A stretch of DNA of 64,000 nucleotides from Promethearchaeota archaeon (GCA_019057795.1 JAHLWS010000071.1:1-64000); one strand, 5' to 3'. Positions 26,174-36,283 are shown, numbered from the stretch's first letter. The notes: generated by a model not told the origin, from the letters alone. A program made the numbers and translations.

Positions 26174-27496
26174 TTAATTTATTTGATAGAAGTGTTCTTC
26201 AAATTCAGGTTTTCCCTTATACTTACCTAAGAATAACAGTGGAGCCATTTTTATATTTTTAAAGATATAAGATGGAGCTCGAATCCCTGCCTTTCTAAGC
26301 GCTTCTTGTATGCCGTCGACTTCAGGAGGACATCCTTTAATCGCTATAAGTTCGTTTATATCTGGATGGTCTTTATTTTTATTGTATTGGCATTGTCCAA
26401 GCAAAATTGTTTTGTTCATTCCTGGAGATGGTTCCATTATTTTCCCTGTTAAAATTTCTACGTTATCAAAATCCTTACCTTTCCACGCTTCTTTAATTGC
26501 CATCAAAATAACGCCGTTAAAAAAGCTACAATAGGTACACATAGTTTCGTCGTATCTGCGATAACTTATTCCTCCAATACCCGCTTTAGCATAAGAGAGA
26601 GGTAATGTATTGTTATTTTTGTATATGAATTCCCATCCGTGAGGAACGGCAAGATCTTCTATGGTTTCTCCTTTTATTTCAATGTCAGATAAATCTATTG
26701 GACGATTTCTATCTTTAGCCGCTTGAACCAAATGAGGGACGGCTATAGGGTCAATGCCTAATAAACTCGAACCAACTAAATCTGCTGAAAGAATATTAGT
26801 TGATGCGACTAAAATGTCACTTCTGTGAGCTTTACCGTCAAATGTTGGTCCCCTCTCAAGCGTGTAAACCCCATCAATGATTGTAAGACTAGGTGGTGCT
26901 TTGTTCGCTAGTTTAGACACGTTATAATGAAGAGTATATTTAGGATCGTCACCGTGAAACTTTTTACGCGACGGAATATTAATCAAACCTTTCAGATTTT
27001 TTAATCCTAAACTGACAACACATTGAGCGTGTGTTTTGAGGACTGGGACATCTATTAAAAAATCTGATTGAAGCATATCTGAGTTCATTTTTGCTGTTAC
27101 TCCTTCTGCTAACTCTACTTTTTCGAATGGGCGCTCAAAAATATCGTATACTTTAACGCCATATCGTTCCTTGAAAATATTATATCCAAGCTTTTCGAAA
27201 GCATCTTTAGATGTTTCTCTATCTTTTGGATCTTCTGTGATAACTCCTTCTCCAATGGTGATATCAGTAACACCATGTTCTTTCAGTAATATTAAAATTT
27301 CTTCCATTACGCTCGATGTTGTTAGCATACCCCACTTCGGAAAATCACAATGTCTATTCCAATAGACTAAATTGGGCTTTATGAAAACTTTCGCGCTAGG
27401 GTCAAGATTATCGAACCCATTAGCAAGGTCAACGGCTTTTCGAACGGATTCTGATCCTTTTTCGTATTTAACAATAGAAACTATAGATTTATTCAT
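26174..27496 (-). CDS. DUF362 family protein
   Basis: A 440-residue protein. FIKPNLVYWN near residue 40, VLKTHAQCVVSLGLKNLKG near 155-175 and SADLVGSSLLGIDP near 240 are the three hallmark stretches of DUF362. Family members are often linked to iron-sulfur proteins, but the usual ferredoxin tail is absent here; a Cys pair (TMCTYC) and another further on (LLGQCQY) remain. Role unknown. Confidence 0.75.
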   Translation of the reverse strand: MNKSIVSIVKYEKGSESVRKAVDLANGFDNLDPSAKVFIKPNLVYWNRHCDFPKWGMLTTSSVMEEILILLKEHGVTDITIGEGVITEDPKDRETSKDAFEKLGYNIFKERYGVKVYDIFERPFEKVELAEGVTAKMNSDMLQSDFLIDVPVLKTHAQCVVSLGLKNLKGLINIPSRKKFHGDDPKYTLHYNVSKLANKAPPSLTIIDGVYTLERGPTFDGKAHRSDILVASTNILSADLVGSSLLGIDPIAVPHLVQAAKDRNRPIDLSDIEIKGETIEDLAVPHGWEFIYKNNNTLPLSYAKAGIGGISYRRYDETMCTYCSFFNGVILMAIKEAWKGKDFDNVEILTGKIMEPSPGMNKTILLGQCQYNKNKDHPDINELIAIKGCPPEVDGIQEALRKAGIRAPSYIFKNIKMAPLLFLGKYKGKPEFEEHFYQIN

Positions 27497-27594
27497 GTAA
27501 TTATACCTTTTCTTTTATTAAATTATTAGTGAATTGAATATTAAATATTTTAAAAATTAATTTGTTTTAGAAATAAGTCTAAAAATTACTTGAT

Positions 27595-28140
27595 TTACTC
27601 TCTTACTTTCTTTTCCCAGTCTTCTCTTAGGATAGCCATTATTATTTCGTCGTAATACTTGCCACTATGATATCTTGCTTGCCGTTTTCTTCCTTCTTCG
27701 ACAAACCCTACTTTTTGATATGATTTGTAAGCGCGAATATTAAATTCGTAAACGCTTAATTCGATCCTATTCATATTTAATGTTTTGAAACTATACTCTA
27801 CGAGCATTTCCATCGCTTCTGTTCCCAAACCTTTACCATGATATTCTTTTTCTCCGATAGTAATACCACACGAACATGCTCGATTTTTGGAGTCTATATT
27901 TTGAATCGCGCAATTTCCAATGATCTTTTCAGGGTTTTCTTGATCTAATAGAAGAATTGAGAAATAAATGGCATTTTCTTTGTGCTTAAGCGCACTGAAC
28001 CATTCTTCTTCCCAATCCCTAGTCAATGGTTTATACATAAGCAAGTACTGCGTAATCTCAGGGTCGTTAAACCACTTTAGAAAAAGATTAATGTGTTTTC
28101 TATCAAGAGGAGCAAATTTAATTCGCTTTCCTTTTATCAT
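27595..28140 (-). CDS. GNAT family N-acetyltransferase (RimJ/RimL type)
   Basis: About 181 residues from ATG 28140; the longer frame begins with an unlikely hydrophobic run. The acetyl-CoA loop is GEKEYHGKGLGTEAM. NMNRIELSVYEFNIRAYKSY and KVGFVEEGRKR are the classic RimJ/RimL C-terminal strands. It may acetylate a protein N-terminus, an antibiotic or a small amine. It is isolated just downstream of the first P-type ATPase on the same strand. Confidence 0.85.
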   Translation of the reverse strand: MIKGKRIKFAPLDRKHINLFLKWFNDPEITQYLLMYKPLTRDWEEEWFSALKHKENAIYFSILLLDQENPEKIIGNCAIQNIDSKNRACSCGITIGEKEYHGKGLGTEAMEMLVEYSFKTLNMNRIELSVYEFNIRAYKSYQKVGFVEEGRKRQARYHSGKYYDEIIMAILREDWEKKVRE

Positions 28141-28221
28141 AAATACTAAGATTTCTACAAATTTTAAAAAATTAACGAAAAACGATAAAAACAAACAGTA
28201 CGATATAAAATGAAAAGTAGA

Positions 28222-31122
28222 TTAAAAATAAATGCCCTTCTTTCGAGCGAAATATTTTACTAATTCAAAAGATACTATGCAAATTAGGGAAATTGAAAAG
28301 CATACTAACCAATCCAACCAAGTAAGATACATAAACATAAAGTTTAATTCCACCGAGGCAAGGGCAACCTGAACTCCGGGAACATACATTAGCACAAGGA
28401 ATACCCCAAATAACAATCCAATTAATATGTACATGAATTTAGTGCTATCTTCTTTTATGCTTTTTATCAAAGATTTATTTGGTCTTCTAATTTGAAACAC
28501 TAAAAATGACTCGCAGAAGAAAATCGTTACCATTAACATCGTTAGGGTTTTTACTTCTTTTAATTCATTGTTCAATAACACTTCAGGGTTAAATAAAGGA
28601 AGTGTTTCAGGTGAAAAAAGATAAGCCCAGTCCCAATCGCCAAAATAAATATTCTCTGGAAAAACTGGATAAAGTCCAGTAATGGTTGTAAAGTAAACTA
28701 CTATCATGCTGAGCGATAAAAAAGCTCCGAAAGCAAACAATAAAATCATTGTGTGTTTAGAAAGAATCTCTTCTTCGTTGTGAGGTTTTTGCTTCATCAC
28801 ATCTTTAGATGTCGTATCGAAAGTTAGTATAAGACCTGGAAACATGTGTACTGTAATGGCAAGAAAGATCCATTGATAATAAAAGACAGGGTCTAAAAAA
28901 TATGGGAAGCCTAATATTATGGATAAAATAAATTGGACGATACCCTCGAATACATTAATTGCTATGTAAAAGAATACAACTGCCCTAATACGAGAAAAAA
29001 TACCCCGACCTTCTTCTATTCCGGTTACGATTGAAGTAAAAGAATCGTCGCTTATTACCATGTCGCTCGCTTCTTTGGCAACATCAGTTCCTTGTATGCC
29101 CATAGCTATGCCTGCATCTGCCATATTTAGAGCTAATGCATCATTTACCCCATCTCCCGTCATGGCGACAACTTGATCAGCATCTTGGTATCTTTTTATA
29201 ATCTCTTGTTTGTGTTCAGGAGATACCCTAGCAAATACTTTAATTCTACTAAAATCGAAAAATGAACGGATCTTTTTTATATCTTTGCCCTCTACTACAA
29301 TATCGTCATCATTTTGAATGATAGATATTTGTTTAGCTATTGACTTTGCAGTAGCAGGTGAGTCTCCAGTGATCATTACCACATCGACTCCAGCAGCGTG
29401 ACATTGTTCGACGCTTTTTTTTACACCATCTCTAGGAGGATCTAAAATCGTTACAAAACCGATATAGATCATATCTGATTCACATAATTCCCTACTTCTA
29501 TCGTCCTCTCGGGGAATTACATCTAATTTTTTATAGCATAAACTTAAAATCCTAAATCCTCTTTCAGCATAGGTATTTGCTATTTTCATTATTTTATCTT
29601 TAATTTCATCTGTGAAATCTAATTCTTGGTTTTTATACAAGACTTTATTGCATAAAGGAATTAAGATTTCGCTTGCACCTTTAGTAAAGGAGAAAAATTT
29701 ATTTTCTTTCTTGTATACTTTAGTCATCCGTTTTACTTTCGAATCAAAGGGATATTCTTTAAAATATTCAAATTCTTTGAGTATATAATCGCCCATGCCT
29801 TTTTGGAATAGAACCATTAAAGCGCCTTCCGTTGGAGAGCCGATGACTGTCCAATTAGGAATAATTCTGCCTGAAATCTCAATTTCATTCTTTACTAAAG
29901 CAGAATTATTGTTTAAGAATCCAGAAATTAATAATAATTTAAGCTGTGGAAAATCATCTATATGTTTCACGTAAACAGAATTTTTTGGATCATCAACTAA
30001 TATTATTTCGCCTTCAGGGTTATACCCACTTCCTGTAACCTTATAGGTTGACCCATTTGTCCAAATGTTCGGAATACTCATTTGATTCTTTGTTAATGTG
30101 CCAGTTTTATCGCTACAAACTATACTAACTCGTCCTAAACTATCTACTGAGGCTAGATTTCGAACTATAACGCCATGATGAGCCATTGCTAAAACTCCTG
30201 TAAGTAAAATAATTGTAACAAGAAGAGGGATGTTAATTGGAAGTAGATCCATTGCAGAATTCAAGCTTTTTACGAATTCTATTTCACCAGTAGCACCCCA
30301 TTTAATTAAGATTATAAGAAGCCAAAATATGATTACAATTATTCCCAACCATTTACCGAAGTTGTTCATTTTCTCTCGGATAGGGATTTCACTCGTTCCA
30401 GCCTCTTCTAAGCCTTGCGAAATTTTTCCGATTTCAGTGTCCTTACCTGTCTTTACTGCTATTGCTGTAGCATTACCAGTTGCGATAAAAGTTCCGTAGA
30501 AGGTCATATTTTTACGATCGGCAATTGAAATTTCTTCTTTTTCTAAAAATTTTCCTAATGCTTTACCTTCTTGAAGCTTTCTTACAGGTTCGGATTCGCC
30601 AGTAAGGCTAGATTCATTAACCTCTAAATTGGAAGAATGAATTATCCTTCCATCTGCCGGAATCCTATCACCTTGTTTTAATACTAATAAATCACCAACT
30701 ACTACCTCTTTGGTTGGTATATCTGACTTTTGGCTGTCTCTAATAACTGTAGACGTTGGTGCGGTCATTTCTCTTAAAGCGTTCAGCTTTTTCGTTGCTC
30801 TATATTGTTGAATAATCGCAACTATGCAGTTTAGACCGACAATCCCAAGAGTTAATAAAATAAAGGTCATATTACCCTCGCCACCAAAGAAAGTGGCGGC
30901 CAAAAATAAGAATAGGGCTCCTATTAAGTAAATTACAATCAACCAGTTGAACAACGGAGCAAGATAAATTTTGATGAACCCTTTCGATGCTTTTGGTATT
31001 TCGTTTAAGCCATAAAGCTCTAACCTTTTTTGCGCTTCGTCGTTCGTTAAGCCATTCTTCGGATTTGTCTGAAACTTTTTGTAGATTTGTTCTAACTCCA
31101 TATTATAATAAATTTCTTTCAT
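28222..31122 (-). CDS. P-type cation-transporting ATPase with atypical TM4 motif (first copy)
   Basis: About 966 residues from ATG 31122, which follows a GGGAGAAAT Shine-Dalgarno; the frame also allows GTG 31137. In the 971-residue frame the actuator motif TGES is at 179-182, the phosphorylated Asp343 is in CSDKTGTLTKN, the nucleotide motif KGASEIL follows, and the hinge is TGDGVNDA. About ten membrane helices and a cation-ATPase N-terminal domain fit the P2/P3 plan. TM4 carries PINIPLL (300-306) where Ca/Na pumps have PEGL and proton pumps PVAL, so the transported ion cannot be assigned. Confidence 0.85.
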   Translation of the reverse strand: MKEIYYNMELEQIYKKFQTNPKNGLTNDEAQKRLELYGLNEIPKASKGFIKIYLAPLFNWLIVIYLIGALFLFLAATFFGGEGNMTFILLTLGIVGLNCIVAIIQQYRATKKLNALREMTAPTSTVIRDSQKSDIPTKEVVVGDLLVLKQGDRIPADGRIIHSSNLEVNESSLTGESEPVRKLQEGKALGKFLEKEEISIADRKNMTFYGTFIATGNATAIAVKTGKDTEIGKISQGLEEAGTSEIPIREKMNNFGKWLGIIVIIFWLLIILIKWGATGEIEFVKSLNSAMDLLPINIPLLVTIILLTGVLAMAHHGVIVRNLASVDSLGRVSIVCSDKTGTLTKNQMSIPNIWTNGSTYKVTGSGYNPEGEIILVDDPKNSVYVKHIDDFPQLKLLLISGFLNNNSALVKNEIEISGRIIPNWTVIGSPTEGALMVLFQKGMGDYILKEFEYFKEYPFDSKVKRMTKVYKKENKFFSFTKGASEILIPLCNKVLYKNQELDFTDEIKDKIMKIANTYAERGFRILSLCYKKLDVIPREDDRSRELCESDMIYIGFVTILDPPRDGVKKSVEQCHAAGVDVVMITGDSPATAKSIAKQISIIQNDDDIVVEGKDIKKIRSFFDFSRIKVFARVSPEHKQEIIKRYQDADQVVAMTGDGVNDALALNMADAGIAMGIQGTDVAKEASDMVISDDSFTSIVTGIEEGRGIFSRIRAVVFFYIAINVFEGIVQFILSIILGFPYFLDPVFYYQWIFLAITVHMFPGLILTFDTTSKDVMKQKPHNEEEILSKHTMILLFAFGAFLSLSMIVVYFTTITGLYPVFPENIYFGDWDWAYLFSPETLPLFNPEVLLNNELKEVKTLTMLMVTIFFCESFLVFQIRRPNKSLIKSIKEDSTKFMYILIGLLFGVFLVLMYVPGVQVALASVELNFMFMYLTWLDWLVCFSISLICIVSFELVKYFARKKGIYF

Positions 31123-31137
31123 TAAGATTTCTCCCAC

Positions 31138-31448
31138 GACTTTTAATGTAGTTTTATTGTTAAATTAAAAAATGAAATAGTTATATTTTATTTTATGGCT
31201 TTTTTGTTTTAAAATTAAAAACTAATTTGAAGAATGTGAAATGGTAAGATCTAGCCCATGTGTGTTAAATAATCTTAGTTAATTATCATAAAAAAGTTTT
31301 TTTTCTACTAATTTAATAGTCTAATAATAATAGAATATCATGGAACTATAAAGTTTATTCTTACATGGCAATATTTAATCCAAAATAGAATTTTAAAATT
31401 AAATTTAAGAGTAAGAAATAAATATGTGATCTTCATATATTATCATAT
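31138..31448. other. 311-base gene-free stretch between P-type ATPase and toxin-antitoxin pair
   Basis: AT-rich with no coding frame I can support. Its right end contains the palindromic sequences around the toxin start. The left end should hold the promoter of the first P-type ATPase on the minus strand, but no single TATA box stands out. Confidence 0.5.
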
Positions 31449-31458
31449 ATGATCATAT
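31447..31458. promoter_or_regulatory. 12-bp palindrome over the toxin start codon
   Basis: ATATGATCATAT is a perfect palindrome that includes the ATG at 31449. Related half-sites (ATATGTGATC, TATCATAT) lie within the preceding 25 bases. The antitoxin is a ribbon-helix-helix type protein, so this is a candidate autoregulatory operator. Confidence 0.35.
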
Positions 31459-31943
31459 TAGATGCTTCTCCATTAATCCATCTTACAAAGATTGGCAAAT
31501 TAGAATATATCATTGGTCTTTTTGATTTTATTATAATATCTAATGCCGTATATAAAGAAGTCATTGAGGAAGGGATAAAAGCGGGATATACTGATGCTAC
31601 TCTTATACTAAATTATTTTAAAAATAATAAAATTAAAGAAATTAAGATTGAAAATCCCGACCCATTATTAGAAGAATATCTACATCCTGGAGAATCGGAA
31701 TCAATTCAATTGGCAGATCATTTAAAATGTATTTTAGTTATAGATGAAAAAAAAGGGAGATTAATAGCAGAGCAGAGGAAGATTGAATTTTTAACCACAG
31801 CTGATGTGTTATTACTCTTATTGAAGGAAGGTTTAATAAATTTTGATTTTTTTAAAAAAAATCTCGCAAAATATTCAGCGGATGGATGGTTAGGGGCTGA
31901 AATATATCAAAAATATTTAGAAGAGGGAAAAAAATATGAGTGA
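31449..31943 (+). CDS. PIN-like (DUF3368) toxin
   Basis: The 164-residue protein begins MIILDASPLIHL, the PIN-domain Asp strand. HPGESESIQLAD supplies the central acidic pair and VIDEKKGR the third acidic site. DUF3368 PIN proteins are toxins paired with UPF0175 antitoxins, and such a gene follows with an 8-base overlap (31936-31943). Here the toxin precedes the antitoxin, the reverse of VapBC order. The target is probably RNA. Confidence 0.75.
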   Translation: MIILDASPLIHLTKIGKLEYIIGLFDFIIISNAVYKEVIEEGIKAGYTDATLILNYFKNNKIKEIKIENPDPLLEEYLHPGESESIQLADHLKCILVIDEKKGRLIAEQRKIEFLTTADVLLLLLKEGLINFDFFKKNLAKYSADGWLGAEIYQKYLEEGKKYE

Positions 31944-32295
31944 AAGGTTATCAATTGTTATTCCGTCAGAAATGAATGAAGATCTTAAAAAATTACAAAA
32001 GATATTAAAAATGGATAAAAGTACGGTAATTAGACACTTACTTTCTAAATCTATCCGAGAAGTAAAAATACAAACCTTATTAGATGAATATAGGAAGGGA
32101 AAACTGTCTCTCGGGAAAGCTGCTGAATTAGCAGGAGTTAATTTATGGGAATTCATTGAACATTGTAGGAGGAATCAAATTAAATTAGATTTAACTGAAG
32201 AGGAAGTGGAAATTGGAATACGCAGAGTTGAGAAAATTGATATTCAAAAATATAAAGAAACTATTAAGAACTCATTAAAATCACTTGAAAAATGA
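31936..32295 (+). CDS. UPF0175-type antitoxin with ribbon-helix-helix N-terminus
   Basis: A 119-residue protein. The first 45 residues (LSIVIPSEMNEDL then KSTVIRHLLSKSI) fit a ribbon-helix-helix DNA-binding domain. Residues 55-85 contain GKLSLGKAAELAGVNLWEF, the signature of UPF0175. It overlaps the toxin gene by 8 bases and is therefore translationally coupled to it. Confidence 0.75.
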   Translation: MSERLSIVIPSEMNEDLKKLQKILKMDKSTVIRHLLSKSIREVKIQTLLDEYRKGKLSLGKAAELAGVNLWEFIEHCRRNQIKLDLTEEEVEIGIRRVEKIDIQKYKETIKNSLKSLEK

Positions 32296-32333
32296 AAATT
32301 AAAAACTCTTTAAAATAAATCATTCAAGAAAAT

Positions 32334-35210
32334 TTAGAAGAGAATATTTTTTCTTCTCGCAATGTATTTAAAAAGTTCGATTCCAATTAATCCCGGTAAA
32401 GCAAACAAAACGCATATTATCCAATCTGTTCCACTCAGAAAGAGAAAATTAATTTGTAAGTTTAAACCAAACACATCGTTCACGTAATAATTTACTTGGT
32501 AAGAGAATATAATATAGAGGACGTGTAAAGCTAGGGTAAATAGACTTACAATTAACAAAGAAAGACAGAATTCTTCCTTCAAACTTTTTAAAAAAGATTT
32601 ATTTGGGCGCCTAAAAGTCCAGATAAACGTCGTTTCAACAATATATAATGTTGTGATGAACATAGTTCTTGCTTTTTGTGCCAACAATTCGGGTTGTGTT
32701 GATCCAACTGGAATATAACTAATAGTAGGATTAAGATTCCACTCATTCAACGGGATAAAACCTCCTAAGGTAAATTGAAGAACTAATACCAGACCAATTC
32801 CCATTAACAACGCTTGTATTAACATCATAATCCACATATTTTTGTTTAATAATTGTTGTTCGTCTCTAGGTGGTTCTTTCATTACATCCGAGGGATGTCT
32901 ATCGATCACCAAGGCTAGAGCCGGTAGTGAGTGGACTATTCCAAAAATATAGATATGTTGCCATTCTGAACTGAACAAATCGAAGAAAGGGATGAATTCG
33001 TAGGTAAAAAATATGGTTGCTTCCATTATGTTTAAACAGATGAAAAAATATATAATGGTGCGAATTTTAGCAAACAAACCACGGCCAATTTTTACGCCCT
33101 TGACAATGGAAGAAAAATTGTCGTCACTTATGACCATATCCGCAGTTTCTTTAGCTACATCTGTCCCTGTAATTCCCATAGCTATACCGGCATTAGCAAG
33201 CTTTAAAGCTAAAGCGTCGTTAATACCGTCTCCAGTCATAGCGCATATGTGATCTTGTGATTGATATTTTTTTACTATTATTTCTTTGTCAGAAGGATCG
33301 ACTCTTGCAAAAACTGAAACTCTATTGAAATCTTTATCGTTTAAATTGATAATATCGTGCCCTTCTATTACTAAATCTCCCTCTTTGTAAATTCTCATTT
33401 GTGCAGCAATAGTTTTAGCGGTTGCTGGGTGGTCTCCAGTGATCATAACGGTTTTAATACCGCCAGATTCGCTTTCTTCCACAGCAGATCTTACATCTGG
33501 GCGTGGTGGGTCTAAAATTGAAACGAAACTCAAAAAAGTTAGATTGGTTTCAGTTTTTTCTCTATTTAAACTATTTAAATCTTTTATTTTCTCGACATTC
33601 TTATAAGCAACGGCTAAAGTTCGGTATCCTTGTTTGGCTCGCAACTGGATTTTTTTTAAAAGTTCTTCTTTTAAATCTTCGTCTAATGCCTTTATATCGC
33701 CGTTGACTTCGATTTTATTTGATATTTCTAAGATCCTTTCGGGAGCCCCTTTAGTAAAAGCAAAAAAATCCTTGGGATTTGATTTAAGTTTACATATAGT
33801 GGTCATTCGTTTAATTTCAGAGCTGAATGAAAATTCTTTCAATATTTCGTACTTATCTTTTATATCGTGGTTAATATATCCCGCTTTTTCAGATAGTACT
33901 AATAATGCGGCTTCTGTTGGTGACCCTAAAGCTTTTCTTACGGCTATTTCATTTACATTTTTTAGCCGAACTTTAACATCCTCGTATATTAATTTAACAT
34001 TGTTGTTTAATACGATTGAATCGATAAATTTCTGAAATGTAAGATTATCTTTTAACTCCACTTCGTTATTATTTTCAAGAATTATTCCCTCAACATCATA
34101 ACCAGTACCTGAAACATGATATTCTATATTGTTTATCCAAAATCTTTCTACAGTCATTTCGTTTTTGGTTATAGTCCCTGTTTTATCTGCACATATTATC
34201 GAAACTCGACCAAGAGATTCAATTGAAGCTAAGTTTTTTATAATTACCCCACTTTGAGCCATATTTAATACACCAGTTATGAGGACAAGCGTTGTAAGGA
34301 GTGGTAAGTTTATGGGCATGATATTCATTGACCTTAAAATAGAACTTATTAAAGCATCGCTAATATAGTCGCCATATAAATTACCTTCTATTCCTAAAAG
34401 CACAAATTTATAGGTAATTAAGATTATTAAATTAATAATAACTATAGTTCCAAGGATATAGCCTAACCTATTCAATTTTCGCGTCAAAGGTATATCTTCA
34501 ATGCTACCCATTTCATTTAATTGATTTGAGATTTTACCAATCTCCGTATTTGTTCCCGTTCCAATCACTAAGGCTTTTCCCCTACCTGTGTGAATGTAGG
34601 TCCCCATAAACACCATGTTGGTTCGTTTCTGGAGGGGTACTTTGTTATTTTCGAGGGGAGATTTGTTTTTTTCTACAGGCTCACTTTCTCCACTAAGTGG
34701 AGCTTCATCGATAGTTAGATTGGTAAATTCGATAATTCTAGCATCTGCAGCGATTTTATCGCCTTGTCTTAACAAGATAACGTCTCCAGGTACGATTTCC
34801 CTTGTAGGAATCTCAAATTGAATTCCATCCCTTAAAACAGTCGCTTTTAAAGCGGCAATTTTTCTTAAGGATTCTAGCGCTTTTTGCGCTCTGAATTGTT
34901 GAACAATTACAGTAGTCGAATTCATGATGACTACCGCGAAAGTGATGATAGTAGAACTTGGAGAGCCAAGAATCAAGATAATTGTTCCTGATATAATTAA
35001 AATAATGATTAAAAAATTAAAAATTGGTGCCAAATAAATTTTCCATAAAGACTTCTTAATTTTAGGTAATTCGTTATAACCATATTCAAGATATTTACTC
35101 TCTATTTCTAAAGACTTCAAACCATTATTAGGATCTGTTTGAAATTTTGAAACTAAATCATCTATTGATTGAGTTAGTAATTCTTCAGAGCGAACTTGAA
35201 TTTGACTCAT
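32334..35210 (-). CDS. P-type cation-transporting ATPase with atypical TM4 motif (second copy)
   Basis: The 958-residue protein has the same architecture as the pump at 28222. The phosphorylated Asp342 is in CADKTGTITKN, with TGDGINDA and KGAPERIL also present. Its TM4 motif is PINLPLL (299-305). The actuator loop reads SGES (173-176) where P-type ATPases nearly always have TGES, which may slow dephosphorylation. The two pumps share order and many blocks of sequence, so they look like an old duplication now separated by the toxin-antitoxin pair. Ion unknown. Confidence 0.85.
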   Translation of the reverse strand: MSQIQVRSEELLTQSIDDLVSKFQTDPNNGLKSLEIESKYLEYGYNELPKIKKSLWKIYLAPIFNFLIIILIISGTIILILGSPSSTIITFAVVIMNSTTVIVQQFRAQKALESLRKIAALKATVLRDGIQFEIPTREIVPGDVILLRQGDKIAADARIIEFTNLTIDEAPLSGESEPVEKNKSPLENNKVPLQKRTNMVFMGTYIHTGRGKALVIGTGTNTEIGKISNQLNEMGSIEDIPLTRKLNRLGYILGTIVIINLIILITYKFVLLGIEGNLYGDYISDALISSILRSMNIMPINLPLLTTLVLITGVLNMAQSGVIIKNLASIESLGRVSIICADKTGTITKNEMTVERFWINNIEYHVSGTGYDVEGIILENNNEVELKDNLTFQKFIDSIVLNNNVKLIYEDVKVRLKNVNEIAVRKALGSPTEAALLVLSEKAGYINHDIKDKYEILKEFSFSSEIKRMTTICKLKSNPKDFFAFTKGAPERILEISNKIEVNGDIKALDEDLKEELLKKIQLRAKQGYRTLAVAYKNVEKIKDLNSLNREKTETNLTFLSFVSILDPPRPDVRSAVEESESGGIKTVMITGDHPATAKTIAAQMRIYKEGDLVIEGHDIINLNDKDFNRVSVFARVDPSDKEIIVKKYQSQDHICAMTGDGINDALALKLANAGIAMGITGTDVAKETADMVISDDNFSSIVKGVKIGRGLFAKIRTIIYFFICLNIMEATIFFTYEFIPFFDLFSSEWQHIYIFGIVHSLPALALVIDRHPSDVMKEPPRDEQQLLNKNMWIMMLIQALLMGIGLVLVLQFTLGGFIPLNEWNLNPTISYIPVGSTQPELLAQKARTMFITTLYIVETTFIWTFRRPNKSFLKSLKEEFCLSLLIVSLFTLALHVLYIIFSYQVNYYVNDVFGLNLQINFLFLSGTDWIICVLFALPGLIGIELFKYIARRKNILF

Positions 35211-35320
35211 TTCTCTACATAATACTTTTTTAATTAAATAATCGAATAATAATAAAAAATATTGATTTAAACCTTATTAATTATACAATCTTTCAACAAT
35301 TCTTTAAACGAGTGAAAAAT

Positions 35321-36283
35321 TTAAAGGTCTAATTCTTGCGGATCCCCTAAGATCTCCTTTAATACATTGTATCTTTTTCTAATTGTCGTACTTGAGAATC
35401 GACTGGTGCGTTCAACGATACTTTGAGTAAAAATTTTACGATTCTCCAAGGATTGGCCAATATAATAGATTAAACCCGCTGTAAATGCTTTGTGATTCGA
35501 ATTTTGAATTTGTTCGTACGTGATTTTGTTTAAAATTTTATTTGCTACTAACTGCATATCTAATTTCAATTTAGTATATTCTGTTTTATTGGATAGATGT
35601 TGTTTGACATCTCGAAATAATATATTATTAATATCTTTTTGAAACAAGATTTTAATTTTATTTTTTATCTGTTCTTCTAAGTTAGAAGCACTTTCGGCAA
35701 TTTTTAACCTTCTTTCTGTTCTTTTTACTTTTATCATAGCATTATTAAGCATCTTTTTGTTTATCTTATGTCCTAATTCTCTTGTTTTTTTTATATATTC
35801 TTCAATTCTCACGTTTGTAGTTTCTTTTATCTCCATCCATACTATTGCGAGAAAGATAATGACCATATTTTCGTATGTTTGTCTATGATGTTTGTTATAT
35901 TGCAAATATTTCGCTTTAATTTCTTGATATTTTACAGAATCTATACTTAAACCAATGCCATAACCCTTTAACAAGTCAATCGTCTTTTTCTGTTCTGAAA
36001 AGCTGCTTTGATAGTCCCGAAACCATTTGTTTAAAGTATTGATTTGATCGTATCGTTTTTTTGTCTTTGGGTCCTGAATTGCTTTTGAACTTCCTGTTCG
36101 AATTTTTCTTTCATATTCTAACCGGGAATCAGAAAAATAGTTAGAAGGAGACGATGTTTCAAAAGCAACATAATCTTCTAAGATTATACCACAATCTTGG
36201 CACACAAAGTATCCTCTCTCTTGTTTTACGTTTTTGTGGGTACAAGCGGTTAATTCCTTACTATTTTTTTTTTTATCGTTCAA
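35321..36283 (-). CDS. divergent TFB-like transcription factor
   Basis: A 320-residue protein. The N-terminal zinc ribbon has a Cys-x-His pair (CTHKN) in place of CxxC, then FVCQDCGIILEDY. The linker with RKIRTGSSKAIQDPKTKKR stands where the TFB B-reader would be. Two cyclin-like repeats follow (about 115-220 and 225-315), but they are highly charged and far from canonical TFB. It probably recruits RNA polymerase at a subset of promoters or acts as a TFB antagonist. A canonical TFB lies 2.5 kb away. Confidence 0.65.
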   Translation of the reverse strand: MNDKKKNSKELTACTHKNVKQERGYFVCQDCGIILEDYVAFETSSPSNYFSDSRLEYERKIRTGSSKAIQDPKTKKRYDQINTLNKWFRDYQSSFSEQKKTIDLLKGYGIGLSIDSVKYQEIKAKYLQYNKHHRQTYENMVIIFLAIVWMEIKETTNVRIEEYIKKTRELGHKINKKMLNNAMIKVKRTERRLKIAESASNLEEQIKNKIKILFQKDINNILFRDVKQHLSNKTEYTKLKLDMQLVANKILNKITYEQIQNSNHKAFTAGLIYYIGQSLENRKIFTQSIVERTSRFSSTTIRKRYNVLKEILGDPQELDL

